Source of the DNA: Lachnospiraceae bacterium
Lineage (GTDB): Bacteria > Bacillota > Clostridia > Lachnospirales > Lachnospiraceae
DNA length: 9,856 nucleotides
Reading direction: 5' to 3'
Assembly: GCA_017964055.1 (NCBI GenBank)
Contig: JAGCSS010000015.1
Location: 1-9,856 of the forward strand
In this document: piece after piece, positions 1 to 5,543 of the stretch
Layout of the letters: each line of letters begins with the position of its first letter
Position numbering within the stretch: the first letter of the stretch is position 1
Notes under the pieces: model-generated
What the model was told of the DNA's origin: nothing
Database searches by the model: none
The model's input: only the letters and a program-made list of their open reading frames with translations
Made by a program: the position numbers and the translations under genes

Positions 1-102
1 CGCATCGGCTTCATAGCCATCGGCAAAAGCCTCGATATCAACTATATTGTCGGAGTTTTTCGCGGTTTCGTCAACAATATTTTTCCTGATATCATCGCGC
101 AT
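1..102 (-). CDS. N-terminal fragment of the gene downstream of the ECF sigma factor; possible anti-sigma factor
   Basis: An open frame starts with ATG at 102-100 and runs off the window edge after 34 codons. It begins MRDDIRKNIVDETAKN and is strongly charged and acidic, with no membrane segment in the visible part. The start is well supported: a GGAGG ribosome binding site lies about 8 bases upstream, inside the last codons of the sigma gene, and the sigma stop codon is only 2 bases before the ATG, so the two genes are almost certainly co-transcribed and probably translationally coupled. ECF sigma factors are commonly followed by their anti-sigma factor, which makes that the leading guess from position alone. 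Nothing in the 34 residues identifies a family, such as a zinc-binding HxxxCxxC motif, so the function is unassigned. Confidence 0.7.
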   Translation of the reverse strand, partial: MRDDIRKNIVDETAKNSDNIVDIEAFADGYEADA

Positions 103-104
103 GG

Positions 105-623
105 TCAGATCCTCCCTTCCAGTTTATTTTTCAGTACATCGCGTGCACGTGAGAGCCTGCTTTTGACCGTGCCCTCGGCTATCCCTAAGGCTGCGGCGGT
201 CTCTGCCACGCTCATTTCGTTAAAGTACACGCTCATTACCACTTCGCGGTAAGCCTCGGGAAGAGACTCGACCGCCTGTCTTATAGTCCTGTCCCGGTCG
301 GCGTTTTCGACTTCCTCGAAATCGTTGTCCGAAACAATGGCGTCCTCTTCAAATTCCATCATCGGAACGACCTTCTGCTGATAGGCACTTTTCAGGTAGT
401 CCTTGCAGACATTGATCGTTATCCTGATCAGCCAGCTCTTTATCGAGCAGTCGCCTCGGAACTTGTCCATGTTGTAGTAGGCCTTTATAAAGACCTCCTG
501 GAACAGATCCTCGGCCGCGTCCCTGTCGTTCACATAGGCGTAAGCGGTCCGTAGGACTGCGTTGCCGTGCTCCCGCATGAGCTCCTCGATATTACGGTCG
601 CTTTGCTTTTTCTCTTCGTTCAT
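105..623 (-). CDS. ECF-type RNA polymerase sigma factor (sigma-70 family)
   Basis: This 172-residue protein directs RNA polymerase to a specific promoter set, typically in response to envelope or other extracytoplasmic stress. Sigma region 2 spans about residues 11-80 and includes AAEDLFQEVFIKAYYNMDKF and the SWLIRITINVCKDYLK segment that binds and melts the -10 element. A variable acidic linker covers about 81-112. Region 4 spans about 113-168, with LPEAYREVV and the helix-turn-helix ETAAALGIAEGTVKSRLSRAR that reads the -35 element. Regions 1 and 3 are absent and the length is normal for the ECF group. The ATG at 623 is preferred because the next Met, residue 16, would cut into region 2, and an in-frame TGA lies 12 bases upstream of the ATG. 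The GGGAG ribosome binding site is unusually close to the ATG, 2 bases away. A promoter of ECF type lies just upstream, suggesting autoregulation. The regulon and signal cannot be read from the sequence. Confidence 0.95.
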   Translation of the reverse strand: MNEEKKQSDRNIEELMREHGNAVLRTAYAYVNDRDAAEDLFQEVFIKAYYNMDKFRGDCSIKSWLIRITINVCKDYLKSAYQQKVVPMMEFEEDAIVSDNDFEEVENADRDRTIRQAVESLPEAYREVVMSVYFNEMSVAETAAALGIAEGTVKSRLSRARDVLKNKLEGRI

Positions 624-640
624 GGCTCCCTTTCATGCAT

Positions 641-668
641 TAGACGAGTGTATGTCACTTGCGGTTCC
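641..668 (-). promoter_or_regulatory. ECF-sigma-type promoter in front of the sigma gene (likely autoregulated)
   Basis: Read on the minus strand, GGAACC (668-663) is followed after exactly 16 bases by CGTCTA (646-641). This matches the general ECF promoter pattern of a GGAAC-like -35 box and a CGTC/CGTA -10 box with 16-17 bp spacing. Transcription would start near 634-637, giving a leader of little more than ten bases before the ATG at 623. The -35 box begins at the first base after the T-run of the upstream terminator, so this transcript is insulated from the aminopeptidase operon. That the sigma factor encoded here recognises this site is an inference. Confidence 0.7.
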
Positions 669-698
669 AAAAAAATGAGGGGACTTTTCGGCCCCCTC
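669..698 (-). terminator. Rho-independent terminator after the M18 aminopeptidase gene
   Basis: On the minus strand GAGGGG (698-693) pairs with CCCCTC (682-677) around a 10-base loop, followed by A and seven consecutive T (675-669). It begins 12 bases after the aminopeptidase stop codon. The G+C-rich stem and uninterrupted T-run are a classic intrinsic terminator. Confidence 0.88.
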
Positions 699-710
699 TG
701 TAATCCTGTA

Positions 711-2129
711 TCAGATCTCTTTTAAGAATACTTCGTATCCGCGTTCAGCTTCGTAGATGTCGGCCTTGCTGGACAGTTCCCAAGGAGCGTGCATATTGTG
801 AAGTGCCACGCCGCTGTCGATAACTTCCATGTTGTACTTTGCCATGATGTAGGCGATGGTTCCGCCGCCGCCCTGATCAACCTTGCCGAGCTCGCAGAAC
901 TGGTAGGATACATCGTTCTTGTCGAGGATCGCACGGATCTTTGCGATGAACTCGGGGTTGGCATCGTTCGAACCGGACTTTCCGCGTGAACCCGTGAACT
1001 TGTTGAATGACATACCGTGTCCGAGGTATGCGGCATTCTTGGGCTCCATTACCGACGGGAAATTGGGATCAAAAGCAGCGCTGACATCGGATGAGAGCAT
1101 ATGCGAGTTGGCGAGGGCCCTGCGGACCTTGAGCTCGCTGTACTCGCCCCTCTTGTCCATGAGCTCCGCAACCGCATTCTCGAAGAATACGGAAGTCATG
1201 CCTGTCGCGCCTACGCTGCCGATCTCTTCCTTGTCGACAAGGATGCACACCGCTGTCCTGTCAACGGATGTTATATTGAACAGTGCCTTTGCCGAGGTAA
1301 ATGCGCAGATCCTGTCGTCCTGGCCGTAGCCGTATACCATGCTGCGGTCGAGACCGAAATCCCTCGCGCGTCCCGCGGGAACAACCTCGAGCTCGGCCGA
1401 GAGGAAATCCTCCTCCTCAAAACCGTACTTGTCCTTGATAAGCTTGAGGACGTTTGCCTTAACAGCGTCCTTCTCGGTATCCTTAAGCGGGATGCTGCCG
1501 ACCAGGATATTCAGGTCCTCGCCCTCGATGACCTTGGCTCCGTCTTTCTTGAGCTGGTCCTGCGAGAGATGGATCAGCAGGTCCGAAATACCGATAACGG
1601 GGTCCTTATCGTCCTCGCCGATAACGATGTTCAGCGTGGTGCCGTCCTTCCTGCATACTACGCCGTGAATGGCGAGCGGGATGGTAACCCACTGATACTT
1701 CTTGATGCCGCCGTAATAATGGGTGTCGAGCAGGCAGAGCTCCTTATCCTCATAAACGGGGTTCTGCTTGATGTCGATCCTGGGTGAGTCGATATGCGCT
1801 CCGAGCAGCTTCATGCCCTTCTCGAGCGGCTCGCTGCCGACTACGAACAGAGCGATGGCCTTGCCCATATTAACGGAATAAAGCTTGTCTCCTGTCTTTA
1901 CCTTCTTAACCGAGTCAAGATCCTTATATCCGAGTGCCTTTGCCTGTCTTACGATCTCCGCAACGCATTCTCTCTCGGTCTTGCACTTGGAGATGAACTC
2001 CTTGTACTCATCCGCGAGCTTGTCCACAGCCTTGAGCTGTGCTGCCGAATACTTCAGCCATGCGTTCTTTTTCTTTTTGTCGTCCGCCTTCTTCGCGGGC
2101 TTTGCGGGCGTACTCTTCTTTGTCGCCAT
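711..2129 (-). CDS. apeA: M18 family zinc aminopeptidase (aspartyl aminopeptidase type)
   Basis: This is a 472-residue cytosolic metallo-aminopeptidase that removes N-terminal residues from peptides, acidic residues in the characterised M18 enzymes. The family's metal and catalytic motifs are all visible in order: HIDSPR (His112, Asp114), GQDDR (Asp271), DKEEIGS (Glu301 and Glu302, expected general base and metal ligand), SSDVSAAFDP (Asp348), and MHAPWE (His447). The HYYGGIKKYQW segment at about 137-147 is also typical. The enzyme appears intact. An AGGAGG ribosome binding site at 2142-2137, 7 bases before the ATG, fixes the start, so the Lys/Ala/Pro-rich first 22 residues are probably translated; they look disordered and precede the first conserved helices. 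The gene lies 22 bp after the HPt pseudo-kinase gene with no intervening promoter or terminator, so it is likely co-transcribed with it. The symbol follows the type 1 M18 naming and is less sure than the family. Confidence 0.94.
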   Translation of the reverse strand: MATKKSTPAKPAKKADDKKKKNAWLKYSAAQLKAVDKLADEYKEFISKCKTERECVAEIVRQAKALGYKDLDSVKKVKTGDKLYSVNMGKAIALFVVGSEPLEKGMKLLGAHIDSPRIDIKQNPVYEDKELCLLDTHYYGGIKKYQWVTIPLAIHGVVCRKDGTTLNIVIGEDDKDPVIGISDLLIHLSQDQLKKDGAKVIEGEDLNILVGSIPLKDTEKDAVKANVLKLIKDKYGFEEEDFLSAELEVVPAGRARDFGLDRSMVYGYGQDDRICAFTSAKALFNITSVDRTAVCILVDKEEIGSVGATGMTSVFFENAVAELMDKRGEYSELKVRRALANSHMLSSDVSAAFDPNFPSVMEPKNAAYLGHGMSFNKFTGSRGKSGSNDANPEFIAKIRAILDKNDVSYQFCELGKVDQGGGGTIAYIMAKYNMEVIDSGVALHNMHAPWELSSKADIYEAERGYEVFLKEI

Positions 2130-2151
2130 ATAAATACCTCCTGAAATTATC

Positions 2152-3930
2152 CTACTGCTCCGAGAACAGACATGCGATGACCTCGTCGAGCGTCGCGGTC
2201 ACGTCGTTGTAGTTGTACGACATCATCTGCTCCTCAGCCCTGTGAATCAGCTCCATGACCTTTTCGTTGCTGTACATGAACGATGAGAGTGAATAGAACA
2301 GCATCTCTGCCTCATTCACACGGTAGTCGCTGAGATACCCTCTGAGCTCGTAGAGTATCAAAAGGAGATCCTCTTTGTCGATAAGGCCTTTGTTTATCTC
2401 CTTTTCCTGCGTCATTATAACACTTCTGATGGAAGTTAACAACCTGTCAAATTCTTCGCTGAACGCCTGCGTTTTCTCCTCGAGGGACTGCCTGTTGCCC
2501 TGCTTTGCGGCGGTCTCGAGCTCCCTGGCACGGGCTTCCAGTCCGTCGGCTCCGATAACCTGCGCAACGCCTAATATGCCGTGCATCGTTACGATATAGC
2601 TCTTGTAATCGTGCTGCTCGAGATAATGGTTGAGCATCAGTGCCTTTGTATCGCTGCTGCGGCATGTGGTCATCAGAACGTCCCTGTATTCCTCGGCGCT
2701 GCCACCGAAATTCGCGAGCGCCGCCCTGACGTTCAGCCCCATCTTCTCGAGCGCCACGAGTTCCTCCATATCGAGGTCGTAATCCGAGAAGAATGTCAGT
2801 TTTTCCTCGGAGATATTGTTTTTCAGGATCATCTCGATATCTGCGTAGCCCGGCTTGTCACCGAATATATCGATCCGTATCCCGCTCCTGCCGTTCTTCA
2901 CCTGCCCGGTCACAGCCTCACGTATCACGGCTGCCGTGTTCCTTCCCTCGGTGTCGGTCATTTTGGCATCGGCGAGTATAAGATCGTAATCGATCTTCTT
3001 CAGCAGATCGCAGGACTCCTTTGTGCTGTCGGTGATATCAGCCATAACACCGTACGCGGAGAGCAGCTTCCTGATCTTGCCCGCACGTCCGAGGTTCCTG
3101 GCAACGACCAGTATACGCGCGTTGCGCGCAAGGAAAGGCACCTCACGGTCCCTGCCCGAAGCTTCGATCTCGTACCTGTCACCGATGGTCTCGGCTCCGA
3201 CCTTGCCCTGGCTGACCGTCAGCGTGAACATACAGCCCTTGCCGGGTCTGGTCTTTACGGTGAGCTTGCCGCCCATCTTGCCTGCAAGATACCCTGTCGT
3301 ATACAGCCCCATCGCCACGAAATCCATGCCGATCGCCTTATTGTCGGGATCGCGCTCGATTATCCCCGCCGCAATGCTGTTCTGCAGCAGTCCCCTGCCC
3401 GTATCGATCATGTCGAACTGCAGCATGACCCTGCCGTCCTCATCATTCGCGACGCTGACGGCAAACGTAACGCTCCCCTCTTCGGTCGCGGAGATCGCGC
3501 CCTCTGCGAGGTTGGTGAGCATGGAGATGATCAGTTCGGCGTCGCCGAACATCTTATAGGGGATACCGGGATCGATATCAATGACGGCCTCGATGTTTTT
3601 CTTCGCAGCACCCTGCTCGAGGACCTTTCTGATAGCAAGAACGATTTCTTCGAAATTATATTCCTCCTCAACGATCTCGTAATCGTTATGGAGTATCTTT
3701 AAGAGTGAAAAGACTGCATCCGCGGTGTGCATCACGACCGTGGCGGAATGTCTGATCTCGGTCAGCCTCTCGAGCACCTCATCGCTCACAGCCTCATGAG
3801 AAATAAGCTCGGCAGATCCGAATATCGTGTTCACCGCGCTCCGGATGTCGGCGCCGAGCTGCTTCACCGCCGTGGACGGATTGAAATTGTCCGTGATATA
3901 GTCAACAAGCATTCCTTTATTATCTTCCAT
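2152..3930 (-). CDS. Soluble histidine-kinase-like protein with degenerate kinase and receiver modules and an HPt-like domain
   Basis: The 592-residue product has no signal peptide or membrane segment. About residues 20-80 resemble a HisKA dimerisation helix pair, but where kinases have HE(I/L)RTPLN this protein has ADIRSAVN, so Ala28 replaces the phosphoacceptor His. A HATPase_c-like fold spans about 92-240: the N box reads NLAEGA (140-145, second Asn replaced by Gly), the G1 box DTGRG (176-180) is kept, and the G2 box reads AMGL (206-209). A receiver-like domain at about 271-390 has AR (277-278) in place of the acidic pair, keeps an Asp at the phosphorylation position (Asp321, LILADAKM), and appears to lack the conserved Lys. 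An HPt-like domain at about 395-505 keeps a phosphorylatable His450 in MHGILGVA, although the usual Lys of HxxKG is Leu. The last 85 residues are helical and unassigned. ATG at 3930 is chosen because GGAG lies 5 bases upstream, whereas the in-frame ATG at 3963 falls inside a terminator hairpin and has no ribosome binding site. It follows cheY and may exchange signals with it. Confidence 0.85.
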   Translation of the reverse strand: MEDNKGMLVDYITDNFNPSTAVKQLGADIRSAVNTIFGSAELISHEAVSDEVLERLTEIRHSATVVMHTADAVFSLLKILHNDYEIVEEEYNFEEIVLAIRKVLEQGAAKKNIEAVIDIDPGIPYKMFGDAELIISMLTNLAEGAISATEEGSVTFAVSVANDEDGRVMLQFDMIDTGRGLLQNSIAAGIIERDPDNKAIGMDFVAMGLYTTGYLAGKMGGKLTVKTRPGKGCMFTLTVSQGKVGAETIGDRYEIEASGRDREVPFLARNARILVVARNLGRAGKIRKLLSAYGVMADITDSTKESCDLLKKIDYDLILADAKMTDTEGRNTAAVIREAVTGQVKNGRSGIRIDIFGDKPGYADIEMILKNNISEEKLTFFSDYDLDMEELVALEKMGLNVRAALANFGGSAEEYRDVLMTTCRSSDTKALMLNHYLEQHDYKSYIVTMHGILGVAQVIGADGLEARARELETAAKQGNRQSLEEKTQAFSEEFDRLLTSIRSVIMTQEKEINKGLIDKEDLLLILYELRGYLSDYRVNEAEMLFYSLSSFMYSNEKVMELIHRAEEQMMSYNYNDVTATLDEVIACLFSEQ

Positions 3931-3935
3931 ACAAA

Positions 3936-3939
3936 CTCC
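3936..3939 (-). promoter_or_regulatory. Ribosome binding site that sets the start of the HPt pseudo-kinase
   Basis: GGAG at 3939-3936 is 5 bases from the ATG at 3930-3928. No comparable motif precedes the longer in-frame ATG at 3963, which lies in the loop of a terminator stem. The CTGCGG at 3943-3938 that contains the first two bases of this site is complementary to CCGCAG at 3998-3993, so part of the leader could mask it. Confidence 0.72.
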
Positions 3940-3943
3940 GCAG

Positions 3944-3978
3944 AAAAGAAAAGACCCACTCATGACTGAGCAGGTCTT
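3944..3978 (-). terminator. Intrinsic terminator between cheY and the HPt pseudo-kinase gene
   Basis: On the minus strand the segment 3978-3967 pairs with 3962-3951 in a 12-base stem (AAGACC and CTCA paired perfectly with TGAG and GGTCTT, two G-T wobbles between) around a four-base loop, followed by TTCTTTT (3950-3944). It starts 29 bases after the cheY stop and its T-tract ends about 4 bases before the GGAG site of the next gene. The downstream gene therefore needs readthrough or a promoter upstream of the hairpin, so the element may act as an attenuator that lowers kinase and aminopeptidase expression relative to cheY. Confidence 0.82.
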
Positions 3979-3983
3979 AAATC

Positions 3984-4000
3984 AACCGCAACCTGCGGCT
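3984..4000 (-). other. Small hairpin in the cheY 3' untranslated region
   Basis: AGCCGCA (4000-3994) and TGCGGTT (3990-3984) pair as seven base pairs, one a G-T wobble, around a three-base loop, just upstream of the terminator. Its left arm contains CCGCAG (3998-3993), which can alternatively pair with CTGCGG at the downstream ribosome binding site. It could be an RNA-stability element or part of a switch; no function is demonstrated. Confidence 0.45.
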
Positions 4001-4007
4001 AATATCA

Positions 4008-4370
4008 TCAACCGATAACTTTCTTGATAGCTTCGATAACACGGTCAGCCTGGAAAGGCTTAACGATGAAATCCTTCGCGCCGGACTGGATCGACTCGAT
4101 AACCATAGCCTGCTGGCCCATCGCCGAGCACATGATCGCAACGGCACCGGGATCGGACTCTTTGATCTTCTTAAGGGCCTGGATGCCGTCCATCTCGGGC
4201 ATAGTGATATCAAGCATGACAAGGTCGGGCTTTGTCTCGGCATATTTTGCAACGGCGATAGCACCGTTCTCAGCCTCACCCGCTACCTCGTATCCGTTCT
4301 TGGTAAGGATATCCTTGATCATCATTCTCATGAAAGCAGCGTCATCACATACAAGTACTCTTTTAGCCAT
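4008..4370 (-). CDS. cheY: CheY chemotaxis response regulator
   Basis: This 120-residue single-domain receiver has every residue needed for phosphorylation: the acidic pair Asp9-Asp10, phosphoacceptor Asp54 in MLDITMPEMDG, Ser82 in IMCSAMGQ, and Lys104 in DFIVKPFQADRV. From memory it closely resembles the Bacillus/Thermotoga type of CheY, including DDAAFMRMMIKDIL near the N-terminus and CSAMGQQ in the switch region. In that group phosphorylated CheY binds the flagellar switch and promotes counter-clockwise rotation. There is no output domain. The ATG at 4370 has an AGGAGA site 8 bases upstream and a sigma-A promoter about 37 bases before it. No other chemotaxis or flagellar gene is in the window; the only signalling neighbour is the HPt pseudo-kinase just downstream. 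A stand-alone receiver serving a non-motility pathway is the main alternative. Confidence 0.93.
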   Translation of the reverse strand: MAKRVLVCDDAAFMRMMIKDILTKNGYEVAGEAENGAIAVAKYAETKPDLVMLDITMPEMDGIQALKKIKESDPGAVAIMCSAMGQQAMVIESIQSGAKDFIVKPFQADRVIEAIKKVIG

Positions 4371-4406
4371 AGGTAAAATCTCCTATCCCTTTCTAATCTG
4401 TTTTTA

Positions 4407-4435
4407 ACTATACCCTAGAATTTGTTATCTGTCAA
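4407..4435 (-). promoter_or_regulatory. Strong sigma-A-type promoter for cheY
   Basis: On the minus strand TTGACA (4435-4430) and TATAGT (4412-4407) are separated by exactly 17 bases, a perfect -35 and a one-mismatch -10 element. About 35 bases of A/T-rich DNA precede the -35 box and could act as an UP element. Transcription should begin near 4400, giving a leader of about 30 bases with the AGGAGA ribosome binding site at 4384-4379. No operator-like inverted repeat is seen. Confidence 0.88.
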
Positions 4436-4454
4436 GTTTTATATAAGAATTCAT

Positions 4455-4480
4455 AAAAAGAAAAATTTATATCATTTTTC
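4455..4480 (-). terminator. Probable A/T-rich terminator at the 3' end of hslO
   Basis: GAAAAAT (4480-4474) pairs with ATTTTTC (4466-4460) around a seven-base loop on the minus strand, followed by five T (4459-4455). The hairpin overlaps the hslO stop codon at 4474-4472. The stem is weak because it is nearly all A-T, so some readthrough into cheY is plausible. Confidence 0.5.
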
Positions 4481-5449
4481 CTTCTTTTCCGCAAGTATGT
4501 TTTTGAGCTCTTCAACACTAAAGGTGTAACTCGAGCCGCAAAACTGGCAGTTGACCTCGATCGGCTTGTCCTCGGCGATCATCTCTCTGATATCGGCCGC
4601 GTCAATGCTCATTACGGCCTTTCTGACGCGCTCCTTGCCGCAGTCACAGTAGAATCTAGCGGGAATGTGATCGACTATCTTAAGGTCCATATCCCCGAAT
4701 ATCTCTTCGACGATCCCCTCGGGCGTCTTTCCCGCAGCGAGCATCGAAGTCACGGGTTCTAAGCTCCCGAGCCTCTCCTCAAGCTTCGTGATGACTTCAT
4801 CCTCCGCGAAAGGAAGCAGCTGGATGATAAAGCCCCCCGCGCAGATCACCTTTCCGCCCGGCTCAACGAGCACTCCTAACGCTACGGATGAAGGCACCTG
4901 CTCGGAATTGACGAAATAATAGGTCAGATCCTCGGCGATCTCGCCCGATACCAGCTCCGTCTGTCCCGAGAAAGGCTCCTTAAGGCCCATGTCCTTGATG
5001 ACAGTGAGTATGCCTTTTCCGATCGCATTGCCCACGTCGAGCTTGCCCGAAGGCTTGAGCTGGATCTCTACGACAGGGTTCTTTGCATAGCCCTTTACGC
5101 AGACGATCTCGCGTCCTGCCGCGCCCGTACCTTCTTCGGTTCCGCTTTCCGTTTTTCCGCCGTCCGCTGCGTTCCCGGCATCCGCGGTATCGGTCACGCC
5201 GAGCCCCGCGGTCACTGTCAAACCGCCGACCGGCCCGCTGCCCTCGATCTGCAGCGTCAGCACATCGGTCTCATTCTTCAGCATACTGCCCATCAGCGCT
5301 CCGGCCGTCAGCAGCCTTCCGAGAGCCGCCGTTACGACATTGCTCGTTTTATGCCTGCCCGCGGCCTCCGCAACGAGCTCCGTCGAGGTCATCGCAAATA
5401 TCCTGATATTGTCGTTCGCCGCTGTGGCGCGGACTATATAATCGCCCAT
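4472..5449 (-). CDS. hslO: Hsp33 redox-activated chaperone
   Basis: Hsp33 is a cytosolic holdase. Under oxidative stress its zinc-bound cysteines form disulfides, zinc leaves, and the protein unfolds locally to bind aggregating clients. The zinc/redox switch is complete: Cys268 and Cys270 (YCDCG) and Cys301 and Cys304 (NCQFCG), giving CxC-X30-CxxC near the C-terminus. The N-terminal core includes HKTSNVVTAALGRLLTAGALM (33-53) and GYAKNP (120-125), both typical. At 325 residues it is longer than the usual roughly 290; the excess is a Gly/Ala/Thr/Glu-rich insert at about 84-113 between two core strands. Cys117 and Cys203 are outside the switch. The start is secure because a TAA stop is directly upstream in frame, TAAATG. 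A GGAG sits 11 bases upstream, rather far. The gene follows the methyltransferase at about 90 bp with no terminator between. Confidence 0.95.
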   Translation of the reverse strand: MGDYIVRATAANDNIRIFAMTSTELVAEAAGRHKTSNVVTAALGRLLTAGALMGSMLKNETDVLTLQIEGSGPVGGLTVTAGLGVTDTADAGNAADGGKTESGTEEGTGAAGREIVCVKGYAKNPVVEIQLKPSGKLDVGNAIGKGILTVIKDMGLKEPFSGQTELVSGEIAEDLTYYFVNSEQVPSSVALGVLVEPGGKVICAGGFIIQLLPFAEDEVITKLEERLGSLEPVTSMLAAGKTPEGIVEEIFGDMDLKIVDHIPARFYCDCGKERVRKAVMSIDAADIREMIAEDKPIEVNCQFCGSSYTFSVEELKNILAEKKEK

Positions 5450-5480
5450 TTATCAAACATCTCCGTTTCTGTATCTGTTT

Positions 5481-5543
5481 CTACAGCTGTTTTAACCGCT
5501 GCCGGATACCGTCTGTCATTTCAGTTGCCGTCTCATCCGTCAT
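5481..5543 (-). CDS. Possible 20-codon ORF coupled to the methyltransferase stop
   Basis: An ATG at 5543-5541 overlaps the methyltransferase stop codon as ATGA, the usual arrangement for translational coupling. It opens a frame of 20 codons (MTDETATEMTDGIRQRLKQ and a final Leu) ending at TAG 5483-5481. The peptide is acidic at the start, basic at the end and could form one helix. It resembles no family I recognise. The DNA contains a near repeat of GAAATGACGGATG 24 bases apart, so the frame may instead be chance within a short spacer. The rest of the gap to hslO holds nothing identifiable apart from the hslO ribosome binding site. Confidence 0.2.
   Translation of the reverse strand: MTDETATEMTDGIRQRLKQL

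Noticed and set aside
1101..1787. A 228-codon open frame on the plus strand
   Set aside because: It is antisense to the intact M18 aminopeptidase with all metal ligands present; the translation resembles no known protein.
2581..3702. A 373-codon open frame on the plus strand
   Set aside because: It lies fully antisense to the HPt pseudo-kinase, whose domains are clearly recognisable. The translation has no family character, is rich in His, Arg and Leu, and no ribosome binding site or promoter was evident. It is a shadow of codon bias.
3977..4279. A 100-codon minus-strand frame overlapping cheY
   Set aside because: It is an alternative frame of cheY and its 3' region; the Ser/Arg/Leu-rich translation is typical of out-of-frame reading, while the cheY frame has every receiver residue.
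5483..5490. Palindrome ACAGCTGT upstream of hslO as an operator
   Set aside because: It is only 8 bp, is not placed against a recognisable promoter, and such short palindromes are expected by chance.
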